Shown here in pieces: positions 22,014 through 33,871 of a stretch of 64,000 bases of DNA. The notes below the pieces were generated by a model, which did no database searches, was not told the DNA's origin, and worked only from the letters and a program-made list of their open reading frames with translations. This stretch comes from Geodermatophilus amargosae (GTDB lineage: Bacteria; Actinomycetota; Actinomycetes; Mycobacteriales; Geodermatophilaceae). The stretch is taken from the NCBI RefSeq assembly GCF_900116515.1, contig NZ_FPBA01000004.1, positions 269,352 through 333,351 on the forward strand, read 5' to 3'. The number at the start of each line of letters is the position of its first letter. Within the stretch, counting starts at the first letter, position 1. The position numbers and the translations under genes were made by a program.

Positions 22014-22307
22014 CGAGCCGGCCTCCGCGGCATCACCCTGCACACCCTCCGGCACTCCGCCGCGAGCTTTCTGCTGGCGGCCGGCACGCACACGAAGGTC
22101 GTCCAGGAGCACCTCGGTCACTCGTCCTACGCCATCACCGCGGACATCTACAGCCACGTCGGGCCGGCCCAACAGCGGGAGGCCGCCGACCGGCTCGCTC
22201 AGGCGCTCCGCAGGTCACCGCCGCTGTCCCTCGGCCGCGTTGCTGTACTCACGCGAGAGGCGGGCCACCCTCGTCGGGTGACCCGCCTCCGACCTGCGGT
22301 TTCGCTG

Positions 22308-22316
<9 letters not shown>
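22014..22316 (+). pseudogene. C-terminal remnant of a tyrosine recombinase (integrase)
   Basis: This frame is open across the 22014-22316 segment but has no start codon of its own. It encodes the catalytic end of a phage-type integrase: HTLRHSAASFLLAAG (H-x-x-R box), VVQEHLGHSSY (His) and ITADIYSHV with the nucleophilic Tyr. The N-terminal two thirds and the first catalytic Arg are gone; the GH43-like gene now occupies that place. Its stop codon lies inside the tRNA-Pro 3' end, the usual position for an integrase next to its attachment site. Confidence 0.85.
22257..22289 (-). terminator. Hairpin downstream of tRNA-Pro
   Basis: A 14-bp inverted repeat with one mismatch and a 5-bp loop, 19 bp downstream of the minus-strand tRNA 3' end. 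No T tract follows, so it may act as a processing or weak termination hairpin. It also overlaps the tail of the integrase remnant. Confidence 0.55.
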
Positions 22317-22381
<65 letters not shown>

Positions 22382-22589
22382 AGCGCCGGGCGGCTCGCAC
22401 CGCCCGATCGCTGCAGGAGCAGGTTACCGCACCGACTCCCCCGCCCTGCCCGGTGGTCGACCGCGCCGCTGCGGTCATCCGGTCAGTGCGGCTCCAGGGC
22501 GTCGTCGACGAACGGCGTGGAGCCGCGGCCGCGGCGGGACCCGCCGTGCCTACCGCGGCTCCCGGTGGGAACCGCGGCAGGCACCGGCA

Positions 22590-24080
22590 TCAGGCGGCTT
22601 CCGCCGGCACCGGCTCGGGCAGCCCGGCCGGCCGTCCCGGCGTGAACAGCCATGCGGTGAACAGCTCGTCGAGCTGCTGCCCGGACACGTCCTCGGCGAG
22701 TGCGATGAACTGTCCGGTGGTCGCCGTCTGCCCCGCCATCGACGAGGCCCACTCACGCAGGATCGTGAAGAACGCGTCGTCGCCGACCTGGTCGCGGAGG
22801 GCCTGCAGCGTCATCGCGCCGCGGGTGTAGACCGCCGGGTGGAACAGCTGGTCCGTGGCCGGCCCCGGGTCGCCGATCACGACCTGCCAGAAGTCCGCGC
22901 CCAGCTCCTCGTCAGTCAGCGACGCGAGCGTGTCGAAGATCCCCTGCGGGGTGTCCAGCCCCTCGTGCTCCAGCCACAGCCACTCGGCGTAGGTGGCGAA
23001 GCCCTCGTTCAGCCACATGTGCTGCCACGTGTCCAGGCGCACCGAGTCGCCGTACCACTGGTGCGCCAGCTCGTGGACGACGACCGTCTCGGCGAGCAGC
23101 GGGTCGCCGAAGAACGCCGGCGAGTACACCGGACGCGTCTGGGTCTCCAGCGCGAACCCGAGCTCGGGGGTGTTGTCGACGATGGCCCCCGCTGCGCTGA
23201 ACGGATAGGGCCCGAACCAGCCCTCCTGGGCCTCGACGATCTCAGGCTGGCGGGCGAGCGTGGCGTCAACGACCTCGCCGGCCAGGGGCCCCTCGGTCTC
23301 CGGGTCCGCGTCGAAGGTCGCCACGGCCGGGTCGACGGCGTCCCAGTACTCGATGCCGTCGGCCTCGTAGTGGCGGAGGTCGAACTCGCCGACCGCCAGC
23401 GTGACGAGGTAGGTGGCCATGGGCTCCTCGGCCGACCACGACCACGTCGTCCACCCGTCCGCGGTCCACGAGCCGCACAGGACCCCGTTGGAGACGCCCT
23501 CCAGGCGCTCGGGCACGGTCACCGAGACGTCGACCGACGCGGCGTCCCGCGGGTGGTCGTTGGCCGGGAACCAGGTCGCCGCGCCGTGCGGCTGACCGGC
23601 GACGACGGCGCCGTCGTCGGTGTGGAAGAAGCCCGAGCCCCCGAGCTCGTCCTGGAGGGTCTCGGGGACACCGTCGTAGACGACTTCGACGGTGAACTCC
23701 CGGTGCTCGCGCAGCGGTTGCGCGGGGGTGACGACGAGTTCCTGGCCCTCCCGGGTCCAGGTCGCCGGACGGCCGCCCACGGTGACCGAGCGGACCTCCA
23801 GTCCCACCAGGTCGAGGTCGAAGCTCGACAGCGACTGGGTGGCCCGCGCGCTGATGCGCGCGGTGCCGGCGAGGACGTCGGTGGCCGGGTCGTAGCGGAG
23901 GTCCAGCCCGTAGTGCTGGACGTCGTACCCGCCGTTGCCGTCGAGCGGGTAGTAGGGGTCGCCGATGCCGGGCGCCCCGGGCTGCGGGTCCCCGTGTCCC
24001 CCGCCGTCCGCCGCGGCGGTGCCGGTGGCGATCGCCACCAGCACCCCCGCCGTCGTCACCACTGCCAGTCTCCGGGTCAT
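22590..24080 (-). CDS. Secreted M1-family metallopeptidase
   Basis: About 496 aa with a cleavable signal peptide (start MTRRLAVV, cleavage near TAAADG). It contains the M1 zinc site HELAHQW plus the downstream Glu in NEGFATYAEW. The exopeptidase-type GxMEN loop is altered: the equivalent stretch reads ELGFALETQTR, so substrate preference may differ from classical aminopeptidase N. The protein has the N-terminal beta-saddle and catalytic domain but lacks the long C-terminal helical domain of full-size M1 enzymes. I chose the ATG at 24080 because the signal peptide follows at once. It lies alone between der and tRNA-Pro. Confidence 0.88.
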   Translation of the reverse strand: MTRRLAVVTTAGVLVAIATGTAAADGGGHGDPQPGAPGIGDPYYPLDGNGGYDVQHYGLDLRYDPATDVLAGTARISARATQSLSSFDLDLVGLEVRSVTVGGRPATWTREGQELVVTPAQPLREHREFTVEVVYDGVPETLQDELGGSGFFHTDDGAVVAGQPHGAATWFPANDHPRDAASVDVSVTVPERLEGVSNGVLCGSWTADGWTTWSWSAEEPMATYLVTLAVGEFDLRHYEADGIEYWDAVDPAVATFDADPETEGPLAGEVVDATLARQPEIVEAQEGWFGPYPFSAAGAIVDNTPELGFALETQTRPVYSPAFFGDPLLAETVVVHELAHQWYGDSVRLDTWQHMWLNEGFATYAEWLWLEHEGLDTPQGIFDTLASLTDEELGADFWQVVIGDPGPATDQLFHPAVYTRGAMTLQALRDQVGDDAFFTILREWASSMAGQTATTGQFIALAEDVSGQQLDELFTAWLFTPGRPAGLPEPVPAEAA

Positions 24081-24240
24081 GGCCGCCCCCGTCCGTGGAT
24101 GGGTCCTGCTGGACGGACGGCATCCCATCCCCGGGCGGAGATCAACGGGAGGCTCCCTGTGTGCCAGGTCACACCCGGGATCCGGAACCCGGCCGGTCGC
24201 CCCACGGGGCAATCACCGCGCTACCGAAGGTCGGCGGCGC

Positions 24241-25590
24241 TCATCCGCGGGACCCGTCGTTACCCCGGCCCTCGCGGACCTTCACCGAGATGTCCAGCGG
24301 CGTGCCGGTGAAGCCCCAACGCTCGCGCAGCTTGCGCTCGAGGAACCGGCGGTAGCCGGCCTCGAGGAAGCCGGTGGAGAAGACGACGAACCGCGGCGGC
24401 CGGACGTCGGCCTGCGTCACGTACTTGATCTTCGGCGCGCGCCCGCCGCGGGCCGGCGGCGGCGTCTCCTGGACCAGCTGGCGGACGTAGGCGTTGAGCT
24501 CCGCCGTCGGCACCCGGGTCTCCCAGGAGGCGATCGCCGCGCGCAGGTGGTCGGGGAGCCTGCCGACACCGCGGCCGCTGGTCGCCGAGATGTTGACCCG
24601 CGACGCCCACTTGATCCGGGCGAGGTCGCGGTCGATCTCCCGTTCCAGCTGGGCGTGCCGGTCCTCGTCGACGGCGTCCCACTTGTTGAACGCGATGACC
24701 AACGCGCGGCCGGCCTCGATGACCTGGGTGATCACCCGCTGGTCCTGCTCGCTGATCACCTCGTCGGCGGCCAGCAGTACGACGGCGACCTCGGCGGCCT
24801 GGATCGCCGCCTCGGTGCGCAGGCTGGCGTAGTACTCGGTGCCGCTGGCGGTGTTCACCTTGCGGCGCAGCCCCGCGGTGTCCACGAACCGCCACTCCTC
24901 GCCGCCGAGGTTGATGATCGAGTCGACCGGGTCCACGGTCGTGCCGGCGACGGAGTCGACGACCGAGCGCTCCTCCTTCGCCAGCCGGTTGAGCAGGCTC
25001 GACTTGCCCACGTTGGGCCGGCCCACCAGCGCCACCCGGCGCGGGCCGCCCTCCCCGGGCTCCCCGCGCGGCGCCTCCGGCAGCGCGTCCAGCACCAGGT
25101 CGAGCAGGTCGCCGGACCCGCGGCCGTGCAGCGCGCTCACCGGCTGCGGCTCCCCCAGGCCCAGCGACCACAGCTCGGCGGCGTTGGACTCGCTGCGCTC
25201 GTCGTCGACCTTGTTGGCGACGACGATGACCGGCCGGTCACTGCGGCGCAGGATGCGTGCGGCGGCCAGGTCGGTGTCGGTGGCGCCGACGGTGCTGTCG
25301 ACGACGAGGACGATCACGTCGGCGGTGCGCATCGCGAACTCCGCCTGCCGGCTGATCGAGGCCCCCAGCCCCTCGGCCTTGGGGTCCCAGCCGCCGGTGT
25401 CGGTGACGGTGAACCGCCGCCCGTTCCACAGTCCCTCGTAGGAGATGCGGTCGCGGGTCACCCCCGGGATGTCCTGCACCACCGCGGCGCGCCGTCCCAG
25501 GATCCGGTTCACCAGCGTCGACTTGCCCACGTTGGGCCGGCCGACGATCGCCACCACCGGCAGCGGACCGCCCGTGCCCTCCTCGCTCAT
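24241..25590 (-). CDS. der: Ribosome-assembly GTPase Der (EngA)
   Basis: A 449-aa essential GTPase that helps mature the 50S subunit. It has two tandem GTPase domains, each with its P-loop ([10 protein letters not shown] at about residue 18 and [10 protein letters not shown] at about 190), DTGG/DTAG and NKVD/NKWD motifs, then the KH-like domain with a basic C-terminus. It overlaps the end of cmk by 4 bp (ATGA), a classic translational-coupling arrangement conserved in actinobacteria. Confidence 0.97.
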   Translation of the reverse strand: MSEEGTGGPLPVVAIVGRPNVGKSTLVNRILGRRAAVVQDIPGVTRDRISYEGLWNGRRFTVTDTGGWDPKAEGLGASISRQAEFAMRTADVIVLVVDSTVGATDTDLAAARILRRSDRPVIVVANKVDDERSESNAAELWSLGLGEPQPVSALHGRGSGDLLDLVLDALPEAPRGEPGEGGPRRVALVGRPNVGKSSLLNRLAKEERSVVDSVAGTTVDPVDSIINLGGEEWRFVDTAGLRRKVNTASGTEYYASLRTEAAIQAAEVAVVLLAADEVISEQDQRVITQVIEAGRALVIAFNKWDAVDEDRHAQLEREIDRDLARIKWASRVNISATSGRGVGRLPDHLRAAIASWETRVPTAELNAYVRQLVQETPPPARGGRAPKIKYVTQADVRPPRFVVFSTGFLEAGYRRFLERKLRERWGFTGTPLDISVKVREGRGNDGSRG

Positions 25591-26285
25591 GTCCTCTCCC
25601 CTGCTCCGACCGACGAGAGCGCCAGGTCGACGACGCGGTCGACGACGGCCTCCCGGTCCAGGTCGGTGCTGTCCACGACCACCGCGTCGGCGGCCGGCCG
25701 CAGCGGGCTGTCCGCGCGGCTGCTGTCGTACTCGTCCCGGCGGCGCAGGTCGGCCGCGAGCGCGGCGACCTCCGCCGGGTCGCCGATCCCGAGCTGCCCC
25801 GCCCGCCGCTGCGCCCGGACCTCCGGGGCGGCGGTCAGGTAGACCTTCAGCGTCGCGTCGGGCAGCACGACGGTGCCGATGTCGCGCCCCTCCACGACGA
25901 CGGCGTCGGCCGAGGCCACGAGCGCCCGCTGCTGGTCGACCAGCTGCCGGCGCACCGCGGGCACCGCCGACACCGCCGACACGTTGCGCGTCACCTCGGC
26001 GCCGCGGATCCGCTCGGCGACGTCGGCCCCGTCGACCTCCACCTGCTCGACGCCGGCCGCCGTCCCGACCTCGATGCGGGCACCGGCGACCACGCGGGCC
26101 ACCGCGTCGGCGTCGTCGGGGTCCACGCCCGCGTCGATGACGGCCACGGTGGCCGCGCGGTACATGGCGCCGGTGTCGAGGTAGGCCGCCCCGAGCCGGG
26201 CGGCGACCGCCCGCGCCACGCTGGACTTGCCCGTCCCCGACGGCCCGTCGAGGGTCACCTGCCCCCGGAACCTCTGCTCGCTCAC
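25587..26285 (-). CDS. cmk: Cytidylate kinase
   Basis: A 232-aa (d)CMP kinase. The P-loop [13 protein letters not shown] (about residues 12-24), the LDTGAMYRA and [10 protein letters not shown] motifs, and the [18 protein letters not shown] are all present. I chose the GTG at 26285 as the start nearest the P-loop; the longer upstream frame runs into aroH. It is co-transcribed with der and lies 44 bp after aroH. Confidence 0.95.
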   Translation of the reverse strand: MSEQRFRGQVTLDGPSGTGKSSVARAVAARLGAAYLDTGAMYRAATVAVIDAGVDPDDADAVARVVAGARIEVGTAAGVEQVEVDGADVAERIRGAEVTRNVSAVSAVPAVRRQLVDQQRALVASADAVVVEGRDIGTVVLPDATLKVYLTAAPEVRAQRRAGQLGIGDPAEVAALAADLRRRDEYDSSRADSPLRPAADAVVVDSTDLDREAVVDRVVDLALSSVGAGERT

Positions 26286-26329
26286 TGCGCTGTCACCACG
26301 CGCAGTGGTCTCCGCTCGCCGGTGCCCGC

Positions 26330-26692
26330 TCACTGCGCGATGTCCCGTCGCAGCGCCACGGCACCCCGCAGGTACACGTGCTGGATCTCCGTCCGCGGCC
26401 GGTCGGTCTCCACGTGCGCCATCAGCCGCAGCACCCGAGGCAGCGCGTGCGGGACGCCGATCTCGGTGGCGCACATCAGCGGCACGTCGCCCATCCCGAG
26501 CTCGCGGGCGGCCAGCGCCGGGAACTCCGAGACCAGGTCGGGGGTCGCGGTGAACAGGATACTGATGATGTCGTCGTGGTCGAGGCCGTTGCGCTCGACC
26601 ACGGTGCTCACCAGCTCGCGGGTGGCCTCGAGGACCTCGTCGCGGTCGTCGGCGTCCACCTGTGTCGCGCCGCGGATGGCCCGTACGGCCAC
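26330..26692 (-). CDS. aroH: AroH-type chorismate mutase
   Basis: About 120 aa. Converts chorismate to prephenate for Phe and Tyr synthesis. It belongs to the small trimeric AroH class: VRAIRGATQVDADD at the start, LFTATPDLVSEFPALAAREL in the middle and HVYLRGAVALR at the C-terminus, including the conserved Arg and Tyr. Two GTG codons compete; I prefer 26692 because GAGGAGG is 6 bp upstream, whereas for 26698 it would touch the start codon. It sits upstream of cmk in the same orientation. Confidence 0.9.
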   Translation of the reverse strand: MAVRAIRGATQVDADDRDEVLEATRELVSTVVERNGLDHDDIISILFTATPDLVSEFPALAARELGMGDVPLMCATEIGVPHALPRVLRLMAHVETDRPRTEIQHVYLRGAVALRRDIAQ

Positions 26693-26873
26693 GTGCACCC
26701 TCCTCGATCGGTCCCGGCTCCCGGAAACGGGGTGCCCGGTCGAGTCTAGGTACCCCGCGCCACGGCTCCTCCCCCAACCGCCTGCCGCGTGCTGCATGCG
26801 GTCGGGACCACGGCTGAGTTGGGGGTAACGGTTCCGACCGTCGGGTCGGCGGACTCGCCCCCGGGCGGTCGGG

Positions 26874-27787
26874 TCAGAGGGGGCGGATGCCCCAGGTGCC
26901 GGTCGTGGACTCCCCCGGCGCCAGCCGCACGACCGCCTCGCCGGAGCGGAACGCGTCCGGCGGGCAGGTCATCGGCTCGACGGCCAGCCCCTGGCGGCGG
27001 CGCGACGGCGGCTCGACGACGTCGCCGGTGAACACCTGCAGGTAGCCGTAGGAGGCGTCCATCCAGACGGCCGCGCCGCTGCCGTCGGGGCGGACGAGGC
27101 GCACCTCGGCGGTGCCGTCGGCGTCCCGGACGAGGTCGGTGAAGCAGTCGTCGACGACGAGGTCGCCGACCGGCCGCCCGCCGCGCAGGTCGAACGGCGT
27201 CCCCTCCACCGGCTCGCTCCCCACCGGCAGCAGCCGGTCGTCGGTCAGCACCCGCGTGGCCGCGGGGAGGGTGAGCGTGCAGTCGTCGACCCGCAGGCCC
27301 GGCCCGGCGGCGAGGTAGGGGTGGTGGCCCTCGCCGTAGGGCAGGTCGGCGTCGCCCTCGTTGGTGGCCGTGGTCGTCACCCGCAGCCCGTCCGCGGACA
27401 GCTCGTAGCCCACCTGCAGGCGCAGCGAGAAGGGATAGCCCGGCTGCGGGTGCAGCAGGTGCTGGAGCACCACGGAGTCGTCGGACCGAGCGAGCAGCCG
27501 CCAGGCCACGTGCCGCACCAGGCCGTGGATCGCCGTCCCCCGCTCCGGCTCGGTCACCGGCGTGCGCAGGGCCGTGCCGTCCCAGGACCACTCGCCGTCG
27601 CGCAGCCGGTTGGGCCAGGGCGCGAGCACGTTGCCGCGCACGTCCGCGGCCATCTCGCCGGCGTCGAACCCGTCGACGACGTCCCGCCCGCCGGCGCGGT
27701 AGGTGCGCAGTCCGCCGCCGACCTCGACCACGACGGCCTCGGCGTCCCCCGCGCGGAGGACGTGCTGCTCGCCGGTGGGCGGGAGGC

Positions 27788-27791
<4 letters not shown>
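26874..27791 (-). CDS. Aldose 1-epimerase family protein
   Basis: A 305-aa galactose-mutarotase-like beta-sandwich protein. Conserved pieces include NVLAPWPNRLRDGEW near residue 50, the catalytic-type His in GTAIHGLVRHVAW, and GEGHHPYL near residue 150. It is the last gene of the xylose operon and overlaps the ATPase gene by 4 bp. Interconverting alpha and beta anomers of xylose or glucose would speed isomerase flux; this specific role is inferred from context. Confidence 0.88.
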
Positions 27792-28876
<1,085 letters not shown>

Positions 28877-28947
28877 GGGGTGCTCCTCGCGGGTTCGGCG
28901 ACGGTGCCGGGTGGTCCAGGTGCGGGTGGTGCAGGTGCTGAGCTGGT

Positions 28948-30369
28948 TCAGGTGCGGTCGGCGGTGAGGTCGCGGACCTCGGCGTAGCGCTCGCGGACGA
29001 CGGGGGTCGGGTCGGCCTCGTGGACCTCGGTGCCCGGCCGCGGCCACTCGGGCGGGGCAGCCGCGCCGGACAGCACCCAGGCTGCCTGACGGGCGGCGCC
29101 GTCGGCGACGTACTCCCCCGGGGGCGGTACGAGCACCGGCACGCCGAGGACGGCCGGCGCGATCCGGCGGACCGCCTCGGAGCGGGCACCGCCGCCGACC
29201 AGGAGCACCCGGCGGACCTCGGCGCCCGTGGCGCGGACGGCGTCGAGACCGTCGGCCAGGCCACACAGCAGCCCCTCGACGGCGGCGCGCGCCAGGTGCG
29301 CCGGGGTGGAGGTGGCCAGCGTCAGCCCGTGGACGGCACCGGTCGACGTCGGCCGGTCCGGCGTCCGCTCGCCTTCCAGGTAGGGGACGAGGACCAGCCC
29401 GCCGGCGCCGGCGGGAGCCGACAGCGCCAGCCGGGACAGCTCCTCGTGGTCGGCGCCGAGCAGCCGCGCGGTGGCGTCCAGGACGCGGGCGGCGTTCAGG
29501 GTGGCCACGAGCGGGAGGAACCGCCCGGTGGCGTCGGCGAACCCGGCCACCGCGCCGGTGGGGTCGGCGGCCGGGGTCTCCGACACGATCGAGACGACGC
29601 CGGAGGTGCCGACCGACAGGACGACGTCACCGGGCTCGGCGGCGAGGCCCAGCGCGGCCGCGGCGTTGTCGCCGGTGCCCGGGCCCAGCACCGCGCCCGT
29701 GGACCCCGCCCACGCCACGGTCCCGGCCGCCTCGGCGGGGCCGAGGACCCGGGGCAGGTGCGGCGTGGCGCCGAGGGCGCGCTCCAGCAGGTCGGGTCGG
29801 TACTCCCCCGTGGCGGCCGACCAGTAGCCGGTGCCGCTCGCGTCGCCGCGGTCGGTGACCAGCGCGTCGAGGCCCGGACGCCCCGCCAGCACCCAGGTCA
29901 GCCAGTCGTGCGGCAGGCAGACGGCAGCGGTGCGGGCGGCGTTCTCCGGCTCGGCCTGCGCCAGCCAGCGCAGCTTGGTGACGGTGAACGAGGCCACCGG
30001 GACCAGCCCGACGGCGTCGGCCCACGCCTGACGCCCCGCCTGCCCGTCGCCGAGCTCGCGGGTGAGGTCGGCGGCGGCGCCGGCCGAGCGGGTGTCGTTC
30101 CACAGCAGCGCGTCGCGGACGACCTCCCCGTCCTCGTCGAGGCAGACCATGCCGTGCTGCTGGCCGCCGACGGCGACCGCCGCGACGTCGTCGAGGCCAC
30201 CGGCCTGGGCCACCGCCTGCTCGAGGGCGGCGGCCCAGGCCGCGGGGGCCACCTCGGTGCCGTCGGGGTGCGGCGCCCGGCCCTCGCGCACGAGGGTCCC
30301 GGACGCCGCGTCCCGGACGACGACCTTGCACGCCTGGGTGGAGGTGTCGACCCCCGCGACCAGCGTCAT
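28948..30369 (-). CDS. xylB: Xylulokinase
   Basis: A 473-aa FGGY-family kinase that phosphorylates D-xylulose. Motifs are typical: [13 protein letters not shown] at the start, GGQQHGMV near residue 80, WNDTRS, the catalytic Asp in PGTGDNAAA near residue 230, and [15 protein letters not shown] in the C-terminal ATPase half. It follows xylA by 23 bp on the same strand. The longer upstream open frame is an xylA shadow, so the ATG at 30369 is chosen. Confidence 0.94.
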   Translation of the reverse strand: MTLVAGVDTSTQACKVVVRDAASGTLVREGRAPHPDGTEVAPAAWAAALEQAVAQAGGLDDVAAVAVGGQQHGMVCLDEDGEVVRDALLWNDTRSAGAAADLTRELGDGQAGRQAWADAVGLVPVASFTVTKLRWLAQAEPENAARTAAVCLPHDWLTWVLAGRPGLDALVTDRGDASGTGYWSAATGEYRPDLLERALGATPHLPRVLGPAEAAGTVAWAGSTGAVLGPGTGDNAAAALGLAAEPGDVVLSVGTSGVVSIVSETPAADPTGAVAGFADATGRFLPLVATLNAARVLDATARLLGADHEELSRLALSAPAGAGGLVLVPYLEGERTPDRPTSTGAVHGLTLATSTPAHLARAAVEGLLCGLADGLDAVRATGAEVRRVLLVGGGARSEAVRRIAPAVLGVPVLVPPPGEYVADGAARQAAWVLSGAAAPPEWPRPGTEVHEADPTPVVRERYAEVRDLTADRT

Positions 30370-30392
30370 CGGTCGGATCGTCGCAGCAGCGG

Positions 30393-31577
30393 TCAGCCGC
30401 GGGCGCCGAGCAGGTGCTCGACGGCCAGCTGCGAGAGCCGGACCTGGCCGCCGCGGCGGGCGCCGGCGGCGTCGGCGTCGAAGTCCTCGAACGCCGAGCG
30501 GTCGGCCAGCAGCTCCTCGTACGAGCCGTCGCCGAGGGTCGGCTGGGCCAGCTCCGGGACGGCGGCGTCGGCGAGGGCCTCCTGCACCTCCGGGTCGGCG
30601 CGGAACGCGGCGGCCCGCTCCTTGAGCAGCAGGTAGGTGCGCATGTTGGCCGCGGCCGACTCCCAGACGCCCGTGATGTCCTCGGTGCGCAGCGGCTTGT
30701 AGTCGAAGTGGCGCGGGCCGTCGTAGGCCGGGCCGCCGTTCGGGCCGCCGTGCTCGAGCAGGTCGACGGTGGCGAAGGCGCTCAGCACGTCGCCGTGGCC
30801 GAAGACCAGGTCCTGGTCGTACTTGATGCCGTGCTGGCCGTTGAGGTCGATGTGGAAGAGCTTGCCCTGCCACAGCGCCTGGGCGATGCCGTGCGTGTAG
30901 TTGAGCCCGGCCATCTGCTCGTGCCCGACCTCGGGGTTCACGCCCACCAGGTCGGCGTGCTCGAGGGTGCTGATGAAGGCGATCGCGTGCCCGATGGTGG
31001 GCAGGAAGATGTCGCCGCGGGGCTCGTTGGGCTTGGGCTCGAGGGCGAAGCGCAGGCCGTAGCCGCGGTCCTCGGAGTACTGGGCGAGGGTGTCGATGCT
31101 CTCGCGGAAGCGGTCGAGCGCCGCGGTGAGGTCCTTCGCGCCGTCGACCTCCGCGCCCTCGCGGCCGCCCCACAGCACGTAGGTCTTCGCGCCGAGCTCG
31201 GCGGCGAGGTCCATGTTGCGCATGACCTTGCGCATGGCGAACCGGCGGACGCCGCGGTCGTTGGCGGTGAGCGCACCCTCCTTGAACACCGGGTGGGTGA
31301 ACAGGTTGGTGGTGGCCATCGGCACCACGAGGCCGGTCTCCTCGAGGGCACCCTTGAAGCGCTCGATGATCTTGTCGCGCTCGCCGCTCTCGGTGCCGAA
31401 CGGGATGAGGTCGTCGTCGTGGAAGGTGACGCCGTAGGCGCCGAGCTCGGCCAGCCGGTGCACGCTCTCGACCGGGTCGATCGGCGGGCGGGTCGCCTCG
31501 CCGAACGGGTCGCGGGCGTTCCAGCCGACGGTCCACAGGCCGAAGGAGAAGCGGTCCTCGCGGGTGGGCTGGGTCAT
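30393..31577 (-). CDS. xylA: Xylose isomerase
   Basis: A 394-aa TIM-barrel isomerase, the size of actinobacterial group I enzymes. It converts D-xylose to D-xylulose (and D-glucose to D-fructose). Visible active-site parts are [10 protein letters not shown] (catalytic His), [10 protein letters not shown] (metal Glu and Lys) and [15 protein letters not shown] (metal His and Asp). AGGAGGAA precedes the ATG. It heads the operon and is divergent from the ROK repressor; the promoter lies at 31636-31664. Confidence 0.97.
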   Translation of the reverse strand: MTQPTREDRFSFGLWTVGWNARDPFGEATRPPIDPVESVHRLAELGAYGVTFHDDDLIPFGTESGERDKIIERFKGALEETGLVVPMATTNLFTHPVFKEGALTANDRGVRRFAMRKVMRNMDLAAELGAKTYVLWGGREGAEVDGAKDLTAALDRFRESIDTLAQYSEDRGYGLRFALEPKPNEPRGDIFLPTIGHAIAFISTLEHADLVGVNPEVGHEQMAGLNYTHGIAQALWQGKLFHIDLNGQHGIKYDQDLVFGHGDVLSAFATVDLLEHGGPNGGPAYDGPRHFDYKPLRTEDITGVWESAAANMRTYLLLKERAAAFRADPEVQEALADAAVPELAQPTLGDGSYEELLADRSAFEDFDADAAGARRGGQVRLSQLAVEHLLGARG

Positions 31578-31618
31578 CGGGTTCCTCCTGGGAACGGTGT
31601 GGGGGACGATCGGCGCGG

Positions 31619-31664
31619 ATTTTGTTTCGGACTAAAACATAATGCACGTCACAGCTAACCTCAA
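31619..31664 (-). promoter_or_regulatory. xylA promoter with overlapping repressor site and divergent xylR promoter
   Basis: On the minus strand TTGAGG (31659-31664) and TATGTT (31636-31641) are exactly 17 bp apart, a good -35/-10 pair for xylA. An A/T-rich near-palindrome with GTTTTAG and CGAAACA (about 31621-31640) overlaps the -10 and start region and is a likely ROK-repressor operator. On the plus strand TAACCT (31656-31661) lies 6 bp before the GTG of xylR, so that message is probably leaderless. The two promoters overlap, which would couple the genes. Confidence 0.6.
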
Positions 31665-31667
31665 CCC

Positions 31668-32882
31668 GTGACCGTGCCGGTGTCCAGCCTGGAGGTGGGG
31701 CGCGCACGGTCCTCTACCCCGCGCCCGGCCAACCTCGCGCTGGTGCTGCGGACGGTGTGTACCGCCGACGTCCTCCCGTCGCGGGCCGACGTCGCGGCCG
31801 CCACCGGGATGACCCGCGCCACGGCCGCCCGGCTGGCCGACGACCTCGTCGCCGGAGGCCTGCTGGACGAGGTCGAGGCGACCCCCTCGGGCCGCCGCGG
31901 CCGGCCGGCCACCCCGCTGGCGCCCGGCTCCCGGGTCGTCGCCCTGGGCCTGCAGGCCGACGCCGGACTGCTCGCCGGCCGGGTGCTCGACCTGCGCGGA
32001 CGGGTGGTGGGCGAACGGGTAGAGCCCGGCGACCTGCGCGGCAGCGACCCCGCGGCCACCCTGGCCCGGCTGGGCACCCTGGCCGCGGACCTCCTGGGCG
32101 GGCTGCCGGAGGGCACCCGGGTGGCCGGGGCCGGCCTGGCCCTGCCGGGCATCGTCGACGGCGGCACCGGCGTGCTGCTGCGCGCGCCGAACCTCGGCTG
32201 GTCCGACGTCTGCCCGGCCGACCTGCTCACGCCCCGGCTGCCCGGCGGGCTGGACCCGGTGCCCGGCAACGAGGCGGACCTCGCCGCGCGCACCGTGGCC
32301 GAGACCGCGCCCGGCCGCCCCGGCCCGCACCGCGACTTCGTCTACCTGTCGGGCCAGATCGGGATCGGCGGCGCCACGGTGCTGGACGGCCGGGTCATGT
32401 GCGGCAGCTCGGGGTGGGCCGGCGAGATGGGCCACGTGTGCGTCGACCCCGACGGGCCGCCCTGCCGCTGCGGTTCCACCGGCTGCCTGGAGCAGTACGC
32501 CGGGCGCGACGCCCTGCTCGCCGCCGCCGGCCTGCCCCGAGGCACCGCCCCCGCCGAGCTCGCCCGGCGCGCGGCCGGCGGCGACCCGGCCGCACGGGCC
32601 GCGGTGGCCGGCGCGGCGCGGGCGCTGGGCGTGGCGCTGGCCGGCGTGCTCAACGTGCTCGACGTGCCGGTCGTGGTCCTCGGCGGCCACCTCGGGGAGC
32701 TCGCCGGCCTGCTGCGCCCGGCGCTGGAGGAGCACCTGGGCCGGCGCGTGCTGTCGGCCCGCTGGCGCCGGCCCCGGGTCGAGGCCGCGCCCGGCGCGCC
32801 GGCGGCCGGTGCGACGGGGGCGGCGCTGCGCGCGCTCGCCGACGTCGTCGACGACCCCGCCCGGTGGCTGGGAGCGCACTGA
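31668..32882 (+). CDS. xylR: ROK-family transcriptional repressor (XylR-like)
   Basis: A 404-aa protein with an N-terminal winged helix-turn-helix (about residues 20-75, [23 protein letters not shown]) and a C-terminal ROK sugar-kinase-like domain. The ROK zinc motif CxCGxxGCLE appears as [14 protein letters not shown]. No intact kinase function is expected. Divergence from xylA and the A/T-rich palindrome between them support xylose-responsive repression; the inducer is inferred. It probably starts at the first transcribed base (see promoter entry). Confidence 0.9.
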   Translation: MTVPVSSLEVGRARSSTPRPANLALVLRTVCTADVLPSRADVAAATGMTRATAARLADDLVAGGLLDEVEATPSGRRGRPATPLAPGSRVVALGLQADAGLLAGRVLDLRGRVVGERVEPGDLRGSDPAATLARLGTLAADLLGGLPEGTRVAGAGLALPGIVDGGTGVLLRAPNLGWSDVCPADLLTPRLPGGLDPVPGNEADLAARTVAETAPGRPGPHRDFVYLSGQIGIGGATVLDGRVMCGSSGWAGEMGHVCVDPDGPPCRCGSTGCLEQYAGRDALLAAAGLPRGTAPAELARRAAGGDPAARAAVAGAARALGVALAGVLNVLDVPVVVLGGHLGELAGLLRPALEEHLGRRVLSARWRRPRVEAAPGAPAAGATGAALRALADVVDDPARWLGAH

Positions 32883-32936
32883 GGCGGCTACTCGCCGGAG
32901 CCGGCCGTCGAGCCGCCCGGGAGGGACGCGGGTGGC

Positions 32937-33803
32937 TCAGAGGCCGACGAGCTCCTCCAGGGCACCGACCTCCTGGCGGGTGAGCCGCCGGATCGCGCCG
33001 CTGCGCATCCGCTGCAGCGAGACCGGGCCGACCGCGGTGCGGGTCAGCCGCGACACCGGCAGCCCCACCTCGGCCAGCAGCCGCCGGACGACGCGCTTGC
33101 GTCCCTCGTGCAGGACGACCTCCACCACCGACTGGCCGGCGTGGGTGTCGACGAGGCGGAAGGAGTCCACCTTCACCGGGCCGTCGTCGAGCTCGACCCC
33201 GGCGCGCAGCCGGCGGTGCAGGTCGCGCGAGACCGAGCCGGACACCTGCGCGAGGTAGGTCTTCTTCACCCCGTAGGACGGGTGGGCGAGGCGGTGCGCC
33301 AGCTCACCGTCGTTGGTGACGAGCAGCAGGCCCTCGGTGTCCTGGTCGAGCCGGCCGACGTGCACCAGCCCGGGCGCGAGGTCGCCGACCATGTCACCGA
33401 CGGTCGGGCGGGCGCGGTCGTCGCTCATCGCGGTGATGACGCCCGACGGCTTGTTCAGCGCGTAGGTGACCCGGTCGTCGCGCAGCTCGAGCCGGCTGCC
33501 GTCGACGGCGATCTTGTCGGTGGCGGGGTCGACGCGCATGCCCTGCACGGTCACGACCGCGCCGTTCACGCTGATCCGGCCGCGGTCGATCATCTCCTCG
33601 CAGACGCGGCGGGAGCCGACACCGGCGCGGGCGAGCACCTTCTGCAGCCGCTCCCCCTGGCGGTCGGCGGACGCGGGAGCCGGCTCGCGGTCGCCGGGGT
33701 GGACCGGCGCGAGCTCCATGTCCTCCGACCAGCCCTCCCCGCCGGGGCGGCCGCCCGGCTCGTCGGTGGCGGGGAGCTCGTCGGGATGCGGTGCGGTGTC
33801 CAT
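32937..33803 (-). CDS. rluB: 23S rRNA pseudouridine synthase RluB-like
   Basis: About 288 aa. An S4 RNA-binding domain (ERLQKVLARAGVGSRRVCEE, about residues 50-95) precedes the RsuA/RluB catalytic domain with the GRLDQDTEGLLL motif that carries the catalytic Asp. The C-terminal EGRKRVVRRLLA motif fits the RluB/E/F group. The N-terminus has about 45 extra low-complexity acidic/Pro residues. The ATG at 33803 is close to a GGAGGGG; a downstream ATG with GGAGGAC (residue about 30) is an alternative. It ends the scpA-scpB block, as in other actinobacteria. Confidence 0.93.
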   Translation of the reverse strand: MDTAPHPDELPATDEPGGRPGGEGWSEDMELAPVHPGDREPAPASADRQGERLQKVLARAGVGSRRVCEEMIDRGRISVNGAVVTVQGMRVDPATDKIAVDGSRLELRDDRVTYALNKPSGVITAMSDDRARPTVGDMVGDLAPGLVHVGRLDQDTEGLLLVTNDGELAHRLAHPSYGVKKTYLAQVSGSVSRDLHRRLRAGVELDDGPVKVDSFRLVDTHAGQSVVEVVLHEGRKRVVRRLLAEVGLPVSRLTRTAVGPVSLQRMRSGAIRRLTRQEVGALEELVGL

Positions 33804-33871
33804 CCCCTCCAGTCTCCCACCCCCGCGGCCCTCCCATCCCACGGCGGGGACCGGCCGGCGCGGGAGGGCGG

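Noticed and set aside
26771..26825. Terminator between aroH and the epimerase gene
   Set aside because: The CCCCCAAC/GTTGGGGG arms are only 8 bp with a 39-bp loop, too weak to call.
30393..31577. Xylose operon as part of the tRNA-Pro island
   Set aside because: It lies beyond the intact tRNA and beyond der, cmk and aroH, with no att copy at its edges.
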